Notes: generated by a model from the letters alone, not told the origin. Shown: positions 18,238 through 28,128, counted from the stretch's first letter. The stretch: DNA of 64,000 nt from Pedobacter sp. PACM 27299 (GCF_001412655.1 NZ_CP012996.1:5828001-5892000), one strand, 5' to 3'. Numbers and translations are program-made.

Positions 18238-19154
18238 ATCATCTTATTGGCTTTCATCCAGTTGATCAGGCGGTCAAACCATTGATCCTGCGTCGTCTTA
18301 TTGTTCAATCCGAAACCATGGCCACCAGCCTGGTAAGCATGAAGCTCTACTTTATTACCTGCTTTTGCCATTGCCCGATCAAAAGACAAACTATTTTCAA
18401 CAGGAACAGATTTATCATCATTTGCATGCACTAAAAACGTCATCGGTGTTTCTGCATCCACATGGCGCTCATTGGAAAAGTATTCCTTTTGTGCATACGT
18501 TGCATCCGGACCAGTCAGATTTTTCGCAGAACCGGTATGTGGGGATTCCAGCAAAGAAATCACCGGATAAATTAATATCGAGAAATCCGGACGAAGACTC
18601 AATCCCTCTTTATTCTCTATTTTGACGTCCTTAAAATGTACCGTCAATGTGGATGCCAGGTGTCCACCCGCAGAAAAGCCCATGATCCCTATTTTTGCAG
18701 GATCAATATGATATTTCGCAGCATCTTTCCTGACTACGTACATCGCCTGCTGGGCATCCTGTAAAGGGCCGAAAGATTTGTCGATCATAATCGCATCATC
18801 CGGCAAGCGATATTTCAATACAAATGCAGCAACGCCGATGTCATTGAAGCGCTTAGCTACATGATCACCCTCATGGTTAATGGCCAGAATACCATAACCA
18901 CCACCCGGACAAATGATCACTGCCGCACCTGTTGCCTTCTCTTTAGATGGCAAAAATACTTTTAATGTGGGTACAGATACCTTACTGACCCTAATGATTC
19001 CATCTTTTCCTGTCTCAGAAAGCTCTTTATAATCTGCAGGCGTAGACTTTGCCCCCGGAATAGCTCCAGGATAAATCAATATACTTTCCTGCGCCATCGC
19101 GCTATTTGTAGTAAAAAGACCGGTCATCAGTAGTACAATAAGGTATCTCATCAT
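18234..19154 (-). CDS. Secreted alpha/beta-hydrolase, acetyl-esterase type
   Basis: Secreted esterase of 306 residues with a signal peptide (AMA before Gln). It shows the oxyanion motif CPGGGYG, the nucleophile elbow GFSAGGHLAS, an acidic residue in HANDDKSVP and the catalytic His in GGHGFGL. This is the layout of the xylan/acetyl esterase and BD-FAE-like lipase group, which removes acyl groups from sugars or small esters. No polysaccharide-utilisation genes are adjacent, so the substrate is open. Its start overlaps the prfB stop by one base, so it could be the distal gene of that transcript. Confidence 0.85.
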   Translation of the reverse strand: MMRYLIVLLMTGLFTTNSAMAQESILIYPGAIPGAKSTPADYKELSETGKDGIIRVSKVSVPTLKVFLPSKEKATGAAVIICPGGGYGILAINHEGDHVAKRFNDIGVAAFVLKYRLPDDAIMIDKSFGPLQDAQQAMYVVRKDAAKYHIDPAKIGIMGFSAGGHLASTLTVHFKDVKIENKEGLSLRPDFSILIYPVISLLESPHTGSAKNLTGPDATYAQKEYFSNERHVDAETPMTFLVHANDDKSVPVENSLSFDRAMAKAGNKVELHAYQAGGHGFGLNNKTTQDQWFDRLINWMKANKMI

Positions 19155-20231
19155 TAAAATTCCATTAAGTAAGCTTTCAAAAATTCATTCAAATCACCGT
19201 CCAATACGGCCTGAGCATTAGAAGTCTCATAATTAGTCCGTAAATCTTTGACCAATTTATAAGGATGCAGCACATAATTCCTGATCTGCGATCCCCATTC
19301 GATCTTCTTTTTAGAACCTTCAATCAAAGCAGTTGCTTCCATGCGCTTCCGCATTTCTGCTTCATACAGCTGCGATTTCAACAAGCGCATTGCATTTTCT
19401 TTATTCTGCAGCTGTGAACGCGACTCCTGGTTTTTAATTACAATTCCAGAAGGCTTATGGTACAGCCTTACGGCAGTTTCCACTTTATTCACATTTTGTC
19501 CACCAGCACCACCGGAACGGAAAGTCTCGAATTCAACTTCTGAATCCTTTACTTCAATCTCAATCGTATCATCCACTAATGGATATACATATACGGAAGC
19601 AAAAGAAGTATGCCTGCGGGCATTGGAATCAAAAGGCGAAATGCGCACCAAACGGTGAACCCCATTTTCCCCTTTCAGATAACCATAAGAAAAGTCTCCG
19701 GCAAACTGAAGCGTAACTGATTTTATACCGGTCACCTCTCCTTCCTGCGAATCCTGTTCTGTTACCTTATAACCGTTCTTCTCTCCCCACATGATGTACA
19801 TACGCATCAGCATGGCTGCCCAATCACAGCTCTCCGTACCACCGGCACCTGCAGTAATCTGCATCACCGCGTGCAGCTGATCCTCCTTACTGCTCAGCAT
19901 ATTTTTCAGTTCCAGTTCTTCCACCATATTTAAACAGCGGCTGTATTGTTCCTGCATTTCTTCCGCAGTGGCATCGCCGGATTGGAGAAATTCAAACATG
20001 ACTTCTGTATCTTCCAGTTCCTTATTTACTGCCTGCCAGGCATCAGTCCATACTTTCTTAGAATTAATTCCTGCCAAATGCTTTTCTGCTTTTTTAGGAT
20101 CATCCCAAAAATCAGTTTGCAGGGTTAGCTCCTGCTCAATATAAATTTCCTCAAGACGTGTTTCTACGTCAAAGATGCCTCCTCAGCGACGCTACTCTGT
20201 CCCTTAAATCCTGAATTTGTTCTTTTGTCAT
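19154..20231 (-). CDS. prfB: Peptide chain release factor 2, expressed by programmed +1 frameshift
   Basis: Reads UGA and UAA stop codons and triggers peptide release. Translation starts at ATG 20231 and runs 20 codons to CTT at 20174-20172, where an in-frame TGA follows. Shifting +1 (skipping T at 20171) continues from GAC at 20170 to the stop at 19154, giving about 358 residues, normal for RF2. The stop-recognition tripeptide SPF and the catalytic GGQ ([12 protein letters not shown]) are present. An AGGAGG sequence lies 3 bases before the CTT TGA C slip site, as in the classical autoregulatory RF2 signal. An automatic call starting at the internal ATG at 20077 would be truncated. Confidence 0.97.
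20168..20186 (-). promoter_or_regulatory. RF2 programmed frameshift signal
   Basis: On the minus strand an internal Shine-Dalgarno AGGAGG (20183-20178), CAT, then CTT TGA C (20174-20168). Low RF2 slows termination at UGA and lets the ribosome slip +1, so RF2 controls its own synthesis. The arrangement is nearly base-for-base that of E. coli prfB. Confidence 0.95.
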
Positions 20232-20246
20232 AATCACAAATATATA

Positions 20247-20296
20247 ATAATACAAAGAGGTTCTGTCCCTGTTTTCAAAAACAAGCACAGAACCCC
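20247..20296 (-). terminator. Hairpin terminator after the DUF937-like gene
   Basis: Minus-strand GGGGTTCTGT (20296-20287) pairs with ACAGAACCTC (20266-20257), 10 bp with one G-U, followed by TTTGTATTATT. The T run is broken, so efficiency is uncertain. A TAnnTTTG element for prfB (TATATTTG, 20244-20237) follows directly. Confidence 0.55.
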
Positions 20297-20314
20297 TTTA
20301 AACCTTTTCTTTTG

Positions 20315-20815
20315 CTAACTAAAAAGTCCTTTTAGCTTATCAACAATTCCAGACTCCCCTTCTTTTCCAGGCTCGCTGCTGCTACTGAACAAATTCGTCA
20401 GATCCGATAACTGGAACTTCCCGTCTGGTCCTGAAATCTTCGATAACATATCCTGAAGATTAAAAGAGCTGTCGTTCGGATCATTTGTCTTACTCACCAA
20501 CTTATCCATTACTCCTGGAATAATTGAGGCAGCAATGGCTTTCGCTGAATCCAGGTTGATGCCCATCCCAGACAGCTTGTCAATAAAGCCAGAGGAAGCA
20601 TCCTTTACCACCGAAGAGTTGGTCACATCTCCACCCTTAAAGGCATCTACAAGATTACCAATGTTTCCCGACGACAATTGTTGTTTCAAGGAGTCAAAAA
20701 TAGAACCGGAGGCCGCTTGAATCGCTGCTTCATTTTGCTCATTTGGAACGTCGGAATTGTTCACAATAGCATCCTGAGCGCTTTGTTTAACCAGTTCATT
20801 CAAATTTTCTAACAT
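20315..20815 (-). CDS. DUF937-like protein of unknown function
   Basis: A small soluble protein of about 166 residues, rich in Ser, Asp, Gly and Ala, with no signal peptide or membrane helix. It has repeated short segments of the type FDSLKQQL.SGNIGNLVDAFKGG and SGFIDKLSGMGINLDSAKAIAASIIPGVM, which resemble the helical repeats of DUF937 proteins. The ATG at 20815 is preferred to an upstream TTG. It stands alone between the M20 hydrolase and prfB, with a hairpin after it. Function is not known. Confidence 0.65.
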   Translation of the reverse strand: MLENLNELVKQSAQDAIVNNSDVPNEQNEAAIQAASGSIFDSLKQQLSSGNIGNLVDAFKGGDVTNSSVVKDASSGFIDKLSGMGINLDSAKAIAASIIPGVMDKLVSKTNDPNDSSFNLQDMLSKISGPDGKFQLSDLTNLFSSSSEPGKEGESGIVDKLKGLFS

Positions 20816-20898
20816 AAAATTGTTTTTCAAGGTGATGTACTAATATTAGTATATTAAATATAACCAATTAAAATGATCCCTAAATCAAAAAACTGTCC

Positions 20899-22203
20899 TT
20901 ATTTTTTCAAGTTCATGTAATCAAGTGCCAGGTTACTAAGTGCTTCCACTCCCAATCCAAATCCACTTTCATCAATAAAGAAATCTGGGGTATGGTGTGA
21001 TGGTGCCTTTAGTGGATCTTGTCCTTTAGGCATTCCGCCTAGAAAAATAAATAAGCCAGGAACCTTTTCCTGATAAAAGGAAAAGTCTTCCGCTCCGGTT
21101 ACCGGCGGCTTTAACTTCACATGTGCTTTACCAGCAGTTGCCTGTAAACTAGGCAGCATTTTTTCTGTTAGGGCCACATCATTAAAAGTAACGGGATAAT
21201 GATTGCTATATGGAATCTTTACTTCGGCAGTTCCACCACCTGCTTCTGCCGTTTTTTTAGCAATTGTGGTTACCCTTTCAATAAACATTGCTTCGTCTTC
21301 TTTAGAGAAATTGCGGATCGTACCAATCATTTCTACTTTTTCCGGGATAATGTTAGAACGAATTCCCCCGTTAATGGCACCAATTGTAACCACACCTGGA
21401 TTTTCCGTCACATTCAGGTTCCTACTCACAATGGTTTGCAGGTTATTCACAATTTGTGCAGAAATTACAATCGGATCAATACTACTCCATGGATACGCAC
21501 CATGTGCCTGTTTGCCGGTCACCGTAATTTTTAAATCATTCACTGCAGCCATAATACCCGCCGGACGATAAGTAATATCTCCCACCGGTGTTTGCGAGTT
21601 GATGTGTAATCCAAAAATCACCTCCACTTTAGGGTTTTCGAGTACCCCTTCTTTCACCATCAATGCAGCACCACCTTCTTCTCCTTCAGGAACCCCCTCT
21701 TCTGCTGGTTGAAAAATAAATTTAACGGTACCCGGTATGTCTTTTTTCATGGAAGCCAATACCTCTGCCACGCCCATTAAAATTGCCACATGGCTATCGT
21801 GACCGCAAGCATGCATTACGCCTACTTCCTGTCCGTTATACATCGTTTTCACTTTAGAGGCGAAAGGTAAATCAACCCGCTCTGTAACTGGTAACCCGTC
21901 CATATCTGCCCTTAACGCAACTACTGGCCCTGGCTTCCCACCTTTGAGAATTCCAACAACGCCTGTTTTCGCCACACCAGTCTGCACCTCAATCCCTAAG
22001 GACTTCAAATGTTTTGCCACCAAAGCTGCAGTTCTGTTTTCCTGGTTGCCCAATTCCGGATGCTCATGCAAATCCCGACGCCAGTCTACCACCTTTTGAG
22101 TAATGCTCAAAGCCTTTTTTGAAACCTCAGGTCTCAGATTTTGCTTTTGCGCAACCGCATTAGCTCCAAACAAAACCAACAGTATAAAGTAAAATCTTTT
22201 CAT
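20899..22203 (-). CDS. Secreted M20-family metallo-amidohydrolase
   Basis: A 434-residue zinc hydrolase of the M20D (aminoacylase/carboxypeptidase, hippurate hydrolase-like) group. A signal peptide with AVA before Gln is followed by the catalytic domain with family motifs ALRADMDGLPV, MHACGHDSHVA and FQPAEEG, then the dimerisation lid, then GAEDFSFY with the C-terminal metal ligand region. It removes acyl or peptide groups from amino acids, here in the periplasm or outside the cell. A cytoplasmic paralogue is encoded at 31395-32582. Confidence 0.9.
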   Translation of the reverse strand: MKRFYFILLVLFGANAVAQKQNLRPEVSKKALSITQKVVDWRRDLHEHPELGNQENRTAALVAKHLKSLGIEVQTGVAKTGVVGILKGGKPGPVVALRADMDGLPVTERVDLPFASKVKTMYNGQEVGVMHACGHDSHVAILMGVAEVLASMKKDIPGTVKFIFQPAEEGVPEGEEGGAALMVKEGVLENPKVEVIFGLHINSQTPVGDITYRPAGIMAAVNDLKITVTGKQAHGAYPWSSIDPIVISAQIVNNLQTIVSRNLNVTENPGVVTIGAINGGIRSNIIPEKVEMIGTIRNFSKEDEAMFIERVTTIAKKTAEAGGGTAEVKIPYSNHYPVTFNDVALTEKMLPSLQATAGKAHVKLKPPVTGAEDFSFYQEKVPGLFIFLGGMPKGQDPLKAPSHHTPDFFIDESGFGLGVEALSNLALDYMNLKK

Positions 22204-22300
22204 AAACCTATTTTTTATACGTTAAATATAAGATAATGAGCGGATATTCATTTCGAATAGAAATATTATTATAAACTCCTACATTTACAGAAATACTAAT

Positions 22301-23950
22301 ATGATGCTACCAACGATAAACTTTACAGAAACCGCAGCTTATAAATACTTGACCGATCATTTTATCGGGATCAACGAAAAAAGCTTAAAGGATCTTTTTA
22401 CGGAAGATGCTTCCCGTTTTGAAAAATTCTCGATACTATTTGAAGACATCCTTGTGGATTATTCAAAGAACAGAATTGACGATACGACAATGGCTTTGCT
22501 GATGCAATTGGCCAGAGAGTGTAAATTGGATCAGGCTATTAAAGCCATGTTCAGCGGAGAGAAAATCAACCAGACAGAGGGCCGCCAGGTACTTCACATT
22601 GCTTTACGTAACCAAGGCAATGTGCCTATTCTTGTAGATGGCAAAAATGTCATGGAAGAGGTGAATAAAGTATTGGAAAAGATGGATAAATTTAGTCAGG
22701 CCATCATCTCAGGATCATGGAAAGGCTATACCGGCAAAGCAATCACAGATGTAGTGAACATCGGCATCGGTGGTTCTGATTTAGGCCCGGTAATGGTTAC
22801 CGAAGGCTTAAAAGCATACAAGAACCATTTAAACATGCATTTCGTATCTAATATCGACGGCACACACATTGCAGAGACCTTAAAAAATGTAGATCCGGAA
22901 ACCACACTATTCCTGATCGCTTCTAAGACTTTTACGACACAGGAAACCATGACCAATGCCAATAGTGCAAAGGACTGGTTCTTAAATAGCGGTGCTGCGC
23001 AGGACGATGTGGCCAAGCATTTTGCGGCATTGTCTACCAATGCAAAAGATGTTGCTGCATTCGGTATTGACACCGATAACATGTTCGAATTCTGGGACTG
23101 GGTAGGTGGAAGATATTCTTTATGGAGTGCAATCGGACTTCCTATTGCTTTAAGCATTGGCTTCGACAACTTCAAGCAATTACTTGCGGGTGCACATGCT
23201 GCAGATACTCATTTTGAAACTGCTGAATTTGAAAACAATGTACCGGTAATCCTGGCTTTAATTGGCATCTGGTACATCAATTTCTTTGATGCAGAAACTC
23301 AGGCCATCTTACCTTACGATCAATACATGCACCGTTTTGCCGCTTATTTCCAACAGGGAGATATGGAAAGTAATGGTAAACATGTAGACCGTAATGGCAA
23401 TGATGTAACTTATGAAACAGGACCAATCATCTGGGGAGAGCCAGGAACCAATGGACAGCATGCTTTTTATCAGCTGATCCACCAGGGAACCCGTTTAATC
23501 CCTTGCGATTTCATCGCCCCTGCGCAAAGCCTGAACCCCTTGGGCGATCATCACCCGATCTTATTGTCTAACTTCTTCGCTCAGACAGAAGCTTTGATGA
23601 ACGGAAAAACTAAAGAACAGGTGGTTGCAGAACTGGAAAAAGAAGGCAAAAGCAAGGAAGAAATAGAAAAACTGGCACCATTCAAAGTATTTGAAGGAAA
23701 CAGACCAACCAACTCTATTCTTTTGAAGAAAGTAACACCATTCAGCCTGGGCAGTTTGATCGCTGTTTACGAACATAAAATCTTCGTTCAGGGCATCATC
23801 TGGAACATCTTCAGTTTCGACCAATGGGGAGTAGAACTGGGCAAGCAATTGGCCAAAAGCATTCTTCCGGAACTAGAAGGAGATCAAGAAGTTCAGTCTC
23901 ACGACGCTTCAACAAATGGTTTGATCAACCAGTATAAAAGCTGGAGATAA
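22301..23950 (+). CDS. pgi: Glucose-6-phosphate isomerase
   Basis: Interconverts glucose 6-phosphate and fructose 6-phosphate. The 549 residues match the long PGI form, with SIS-domain motifs in [13 protein letters not shown] and [13 protein letters not shown], the first signature [17 protein letters not shown], and the second region [16 protein letters not shown]. There are two consecutive Met codons at the start (ATGATG); either could be used. It is a single-gene unit followed by a strong hairpin. Confidence 0.97.
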   Translation: MMLPTINFTETAAYKYLTDHFIGINEKSLKDLFTEDASRFEKFSILFEDILVDYSKNRIDDTTMALLMQLARECKLDQAIKAMFSGEKINQTEGRQVLHIALRNQGNVPILVDGKNVMEEVNKVLEKMDKFSQAIISGSWKGYTGKAITDVVNIGIGGSDLGPVMVTEGLKAYKNHLNMHFVSNIDGTHIAETLKNVDPETTLFLIASKTFTTQETMTNANSAKDWFLNSGAAQDDVAKHFAALSTNAKDVAAFGIDTDNMFEFWDWVGGRYSLWSAIGLPIALSIGFDNFKQLLAGAHAADTHFETAEFENNVPVILALIGIWYINFFDAETQAILPYDQYMHRFAAYFQQGDMESNGKHVDRNGNDVTYETGPIIWGEPGTNGQHAFYQLIHQGTRLIPCDFIAPAQSLNPLGDHHPILLSNFFAQTEALMNGKTKEQVVAELEKEGKSKEEIEKLAPFKVFEGNRPTNSILLKKVTPFSLGSLIAVYEHKIFVQGIIWNIFSFDQWGVELGKQLAKSILPELEGDQEVQSHDASTNGLINQYKSWR

Positions 23951-23957
23951 ATTACAA

Positions 23958-23996
23958 AAAATAGCGCTTGGAATTAAACCTTTTAAGCGCTATTTT
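23958..23996 (+). terminator. Terminator after pgi
   Basis: AAAATAGCGCTT (23958-23969) and AAGCGCTATTTT (23985-23996) form a perfect 12-bp stem. The A/T arms would serve as a T run in either direction. Confidence 0.8.
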
Positions 23997-24025
23997 GTTC
24001 TAACCAAATAAAAAAGGATATGATC

Positions 24026-24553
24026 ATGAGAACATTTAAAAAATTGTTAGCACTTCTTATTGTTTTCTCTAGTGTGCAGGTAATGGCACAAACAGACAAA
24101 GCAACTACAGCCAAATTAGTCGCTGACAAGCATCTAGTGTTTGAAGCAACCTCTGCGACTCCTATGGCTAATGCTGATTTAAACAAAATAATGAGCAGAA
24201 TGCCTGGTGGTATGGGTGGCGGTATGATTCAACTTACCGGATCTCAATATCAACTGATCATCAACAAGGATAGTGTAGAAGCTTATCTGCCTTATTATGG
24301 AAGAGCATATAATTCAACCATGAATCCAGATGATTCAGGTATAAAATTTAAGTCTAAAAAATTCGATTATAAAACCACTGCTAAGAAAAAGGGAGGCTGG
24401 ATCATTGACATTACTCCTAAAGACACTAAAGATGTTCGCACATTATCATTAAGTGTTTCTACAAGTGGTTATGCGACCTTAAATGTGATGAGTATGAACA
24501 GGCAGCCGATTACTTTTAACGGGTTCATTGCTGAACCTAAGAAAGTAGAATAA
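24026..24553 (+). CDS. DUF4251 domain protein, secreted
   Basis: A 175-residue secreted protein of the Bacteroidota family DUF4251: a signal peptide ending VMA before Gln, then a beta-rich domain with the family landmarks SGSQYQLIINKDSV-like (here LTGSQYQLIINKDSVEAYLPYYGRA) and a C-terminal MNRQPITFNGFIAEP. A Gly/Met-rich loop (MPGGMGGGM) precedes it. The ATG at 24026 has AAGGA at 7 bases and is preferred to the one at 24020. The function of the family is not established. It is bounded by terminators on both sides. Confidence 0.82.
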   Translation: MRTFKKLLALLIVFSSVQVMAQTDKATTAKLVADKHLVFEATSATPMANADLNKIMSRMPGGMGGGMIQLTGSQYQLIINKDSVEAYLPYYGRAYNSTMNPDDSGIKFKSKKFDYKTTAKKKGGWIIDITPKDTKDVRTLSLSVSTSGYATLNVMSMNRQPITFNGFIAEPKKVE

Positions 24554-24570
24554 TAAGAAGAAATGCAACG

Positions 24571-24607
24571 AAAAAGCCGTCATATCCAGGATATGACGGC
24601 TTTTTTT
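24571..24607 (+). terminator. Bidirectional terminator between DUF4251 gene and glutaminyl cyclase gene
   Basis: AAAAAGCCGTCATATCC and GGATATGACGGCTTTTTTT form a stem of about 15 bp with a tiny loop and T runs on both strands. It serves the two convergent genes. Confidence 0.9.
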
Positions 24608-24625
24608 ATTACAAAATCTTTAAGA

Positions 24626-25702
24626 TTAAGGTTTAGGAACCAGATTCACTTGGAATAGATGCGGCCATTTCTTGCCAGTCACGAATAAACGTTTACCCGC
24701 CTTGTCCCAGGCAATGCCATTCAGCACGTTATTTGCGATATCTACTTCATCTTTGTAGTATCCTGCTGGCAGCAATCCAGTAAAATCAATTTCTTTTTCA
24801 ATTACACCTGTTGCCGGATCAATCACCACCACCACATTTTTTGTATAAACATTGGCATAAATTTTACCATCAATATATTCCAGCTCATTTAACTGAGGCA
24901 CCGGACCATAGTTGTTGTAAACTTCAATAAAGCCTTCTTCCTTATAATTATCTTTATTCAGGAACCATATTTTGTTGGTACCATCAGATTTGTATAATCT
25001 ATTGCCGTCAAAGCACAATCCCCAGCCTTCCATGCTCGACTGATAAGGAAAAGTAGCTTGCTGTGTCAATGATTTCGCATCAAACACTAAACCCAATCTA
25101 TTCTGCCAGGTCAGCATCACGATCTTATCACCTACCAAACTAGATCCTTCGCCAAAATACTGGTCATCTAGTTTCGTTTGCTGTAAGATTTTCCCAGTAG
25201 CTACGTCTACCCACCTCACAGAAGAATGCTGTTCCTGACCGGTACTTTCCAAAAAGCGGCCATTGTGGTATTCCAATCCCTGTGTATAAGCAGCGGTATC
25301 ATGAGGGAAAGTCTGAATCACTTTATAGCCGTATTGCGAAGGCGTTACAGCCGACTTTAACTCAAAGTTGATCGTTAACGTATCTTTCTTTCCATCCTCC
25401 TCAATAACGGCTGTAATCAGCTTATAACCCAAACTCAAACCTGTGGTAGGGATTGCAACAGGCTCAGCGTTGCTTTTCGTCGCCACCGGCTTGCCATCCA
25501 GGGTATAGACCGCAGAAGTAATGTTACTGCCCGAAGGAACTTCCAAAGCGACTTTTACCTCCGTTCCCAAAGGAAAACTCTGCCCTTGTTCCGGGGACTT
25601 AAAACTTACACCAGTTCCTACTGGCGCATTATTTTTACAGGAAATAACCAGCGAAACGCTTAATAATAAGCAGGCCGACAGGGCTAATTTAGATAAACTC
25701 AT
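24626..25702 (-). CDS. Glutaminyl-peptide cyclotransferase (lipoprotein)
   Basis: Beta-propeller glutamine cyclotransferase that turns N-terminal Gln of exported proteins into pyroglutamate. The 358-residue protein begins at the ATG at 25702 with lipobox LVISC. An Ig-like region follows (residues about 25-115), then the propeller with FPHDTAAYTQGLEYHNGRFLESTG and LNELEYIDGKIYANVYTKN, the family core. An in-frame ATG at 25735 would destroy the signal. The enzyme fits the many neighbours whose mature proteins would start with Gln. It starts 7 bases after yraN. Confidence 0.9.
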   Translation of the reverse strand: MSLSKLALSACLLLSVSLVISCKNNAPVGTGVSFKSPEQGQSFPLGTEVKVALEVPSGSNITSAVYTLDGKPVATKSNAEPVAIPTTGLSLGYKLITAVIEEDGKKDTLTINFELKSAVTPSQYGYKVIQTFPHDTAAYTQGLEYHNGRFLESTGQEQHSSVRWVDVATGKILQQTKLDDQYFGEGSSLVGDKIVMLTWQNRLGLVFDAKSLTQQATFPYQSSMEGWGLCFDGNRLYKSDGTNKIWFLNKDNYKEEGFIEVYNNYGPVPQLNELEYIDGKIYANVYTKNVVVVIDPATGVIEKEIDFTGLLPAGYYKDEVDIANNVLNGIAWDKAGKRLFVTGKKWPHLFQVNLVPKP

Positions 25703-25709
25703 GATTTTT

Positions 25710-26072
25710 TTAACTTGGCCAGAATGCATCTTCAATGTGATTTATTTTATAACTATTTTTTTGCTCAAAAGTAATGGCAATAATATCAAAACGGATTTCT
25801 CCCTGATGTTGTTTTAACTCAATATAAGCAGTGGAAGCGAATTCCAATTGTTTCTCCTTTTTGCGGTCTACAAAATCTTCTGGCTCCCCAAATTCAATAC
25901 TGGTACGCGTTTTCACTTCCACAAAAATCAGGGTTCCTCCCTGATCAGCTATAACGTCTACTTCTGCCCTTGCGTATCTCCAATTCACATTTAAAATGCG
26001 GTACCCTGCATTTTCCAGATAGGTTCTGGCGATCTCCTCCCCACGCTGACCGAGCTCGTTATGCGCCGCCAT
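25710..26072 (-). CDS. yraN: YraN family (UPF0102) nuclease-like protein
   Basis: Small restriction-endonuclease-fold protein of 120 residues. It has the conserved N-terminal LGQRGEEIARTYLENAGYRIL and the PD-(D/E)XK-like core AEVDVIADQGGTLIFVEVKTRT (Asp, Glu-x-Lys). The family is widespread and linked loosely to DNA maintenance, without an established reaction. It starts directly after the dnaG stop, so the two are cotranslated. Confidence 0.9.
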   Translation of the reverse strand: MAAHNELGQRGEEIARTYLENAGYRILNVNWRYARAEVDVIADQGGTLIFVEVKTRTSIEFGEPEDFVDRKKEKQLEFASTAYIELKQHQGEIRFDIIAITFEQKNSYKINHIEDAFWPS

Positions 26073-28073
26073 CTATTTTAAAATCACCGTTCCCAGGAAC
26101 TTTGAAATCTCTCTCTCCACGCTTTTCATAAACATAAAACGCTGCATCAGAATCTCCAGATTTACCGGATCATTTTCGGCTTTAATCTCTTTGGAAATAT
26201 CTGAGAGCATCCGCGCTACCTTTCCTTTTTTAAGGTGAAAAATCCCACCAAGAACAGTCGCCTTTAAGTTGACACTTTCATCCCTAACATAAATATTGTG
26301 TTTATTGTACCAGTTTTCACTTAGGGAATACGGAGAGGTAGACAGTGTAATTGCCAGTTCTACAATATTCCGGTTTTCATGGTTAATAAACTGGCTGGCT
26401 ACCGGCAGGTGGCCATTCTCTATTTCTTCATTATAGGTATCAATGATGATTTTACAAGTCGGATCAGTAAAGCTCACATCAGCTAAATTCTGCATAATGA
26501 AAGAACCGATATACATGTTATCAATCTTATCCCAGCTCACCAGCTCATGCCCATAAGCCAATAGAAGACGTACCACTTCCTGCTCCTGCAGCAAGTCACT
26601 TTCTTCCGCCGCCGCTGCTTCGGCAGCTTCCCCTGCAGCACCTGGAACCTCGAAAAGATTGTCTGGCGGCCCATCAGGATAAGGCTGATACTGGTTTTGC
26701 TGTTGGAAACCAGAAGAACCGACCCCGGAATTTCCAGTGCCTGATTGACCAGCACTCGATTTCCTGAATTTCGCCATCCTGATCTTGTTCAGCTCAGAAA
26801 GCAAAATACGCTCTTCTACCTGCAGCAAACTGCTGCATTCCTTGATGAAAATCGAAGCCTTAATATCATCTGGAATCTTCGCAATACTTTCTACAATATC
26901 ACGGATAATTCCTGCTCTCTTGATCGGGTCTGAACCTGCTTCTTTCAGCAGGATATTCGCTTTGTAAAGAATAAAATCTTTGCGGTGCTCTTCAATGTAT
27001 TTTTTAAATGCTCCTGAACCTACATGGTGCATGTAAGAATCCGGGTCATGGCCATCAGGGAAGGAAACAACTTTTACGTTCAACCCCTCCTCCAGGATCA
27101 TGTCTAGTCCACGTAAAGAGGCCTTAATCCCCGCAGCATCCCCATCATAAAGAATCGTAACATTTTCTGTAAAACGACCGATCAGACGAATCTGCTCCGT
27201 TGTCAATGAAGTACCTGATGAGGCCACCACATTTTCTATTCCTGCCTGATGTGCAGCAAGTACATCCGCATAACCTTCTACTAAATAACAGTTATCCGTA
27301 TCACGAATGGCCTTTTTAGCATGGAACAACCCATAAAGAACATTCGACTTATGGTAGATGTCACTTTCCGGTGAATTGACGTATTTGGGGACATTTTTAT
27401 CTGTTTTCAGCGTTCTACCGCCAAAGCCAATGATCCTGCCTGTAAAATTGTGGATTGGGAACATCACCCTGCCCCTGAAACGATCATACAGCTTGCCTTT
27501 ATCATTTCTGATCGCCAGGCCTGTTTTCTCCAGATATTCTTCTTTATGTCCAGCCGAAACCGCATGCTGAATCAAGGCATCCCAAACATCCGGAGAATAG
27601 CCCAATTGGAACTTCTTAACGATGTCTTCCCGAAAACCCCGCTCTTTAAAATAGCTCAGACCAATGGCACGGCCCTGATCCCCTGTCCACAGTTCATTGG
27701 CAAAGAAACCCGCCGCAAATTCCGAAACAATGTATAAGCTTTCCCGCGCATTCTGCGCTTCAATATTTTGTGGAGACTGTACCGTCTCCTCCACCTCAAT
27801 ATGGTATTTCTGAGCCAGAAACTTTAACGCTTCCGGATAAGAATACTTCTCATGGTCCATAATAAAATGGACCGAATCACCTCCTTTACCACAGCCAAAA
27901 CACTTGTAAATACCCTTCGCCACAGAAACGTGAAAAGAAGGTGTTTTCTCATTGTGAAAAGGGCAATTCCCTATCAAACTGGTACCACGTTTTTTTAAAG
28001 ACACAAAATCACCAACCACTTCCTCAATGCGGACGGTTTCCATGATTTTGCTGATGGTATCCTGATTAATCAT
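26073..28073 (-). CDS. dnaG: DNA primase
   Basis: Synthesises RNA primers at the replication fork. The 666 residues contain the N-terminal zinc-binding domain (CPFHNEKTPSFHV then YKCFGCGKGG, a CHC2 finger), the RNA polymerase core, and the TOPRIM domain with VEGYADVLAAHQAG and TILYDGDAAG. A Ser/Gly/Gln-rich linker and a helical C-terminal domain for helicase contact follow. Length is normal. In this organism it leads a unit with yraN and glutaminyl cyclase rather than the rpsU-dnaG-rpoD arrangement. Confidence 0.97.
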   Translation of the reverse strand: MINQDTISKIMETVRIEEVVGDFVSLKKRGTSLIGNCPFHNEKTPSFHVSVAKGIYKCFGCGKGGDSVHFIMDHEKYSYPEALKFLAQKYHIEVEETVQSPQNIEAQNARESLYIVSEFAAGFFANELWTGDQGRAIGLSYFKERGFREDIVKKFQLGYSPDVWDALIQHAVSAGHKEEYLEKTGLAIRNDKGKLYDRFRGRVMFPIHNFTGRIIGFGGRTLKTDKNVPKYVNSPESDIYHKSNVLYGLFHAKKAIRDTDNCYLVEGYADVLAAHQAGIENVVASSGTSLTTEQIRLIGRFTENVTILYDGDAAGIKASLRGLDMILEEGLNVKVVSFPDGHDPDSYMHHVGSGAFKKYIEEHRKDFILYKANILLKEAGSDPIKRAGIIRDIVESIAKIPDDIKASIFIKECSSLLQVEERILLSELNKIRMAKFRKSSAGQSGTGNSGVGSSGFQQQNQYQPYPDGPPDNLFEVPGAAGEAAEAAAAEESDLLQEQEVVRLLLAYGHELVSWDKIDNMYIGSFIMQNLADVSFTDPTCKIIIDTYNEEIENGHLPVASQFINHENRNIVELAITLSTSPYSLSENWYNKHNIYVRDESVNLKATVLGGIFHLKKGKVARMLSDISKEIKAENDPVNLEILMQRFMFMKSVEREISKFLGTVILK

Positions 28074-28128
28074 TCTTTAATATTTTTTATTATCTCTTTC
28101 TCTAATCACCTTATTTTTATCCTTTTGT

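Noticed and set aside
19154..20077. prfB as an N-terminally truncated or frameshifted pseudogene
   Set aside because: The missing N-terminus is found upstream with the known RF2 frameshift signal, so the gene is intact.
22726..23175. 149-codon open frame antisense to pgi
   Set aside because: Lies wholly inside a clear pgi gene; composition mirrors the sense codons and no domain is recognisable.
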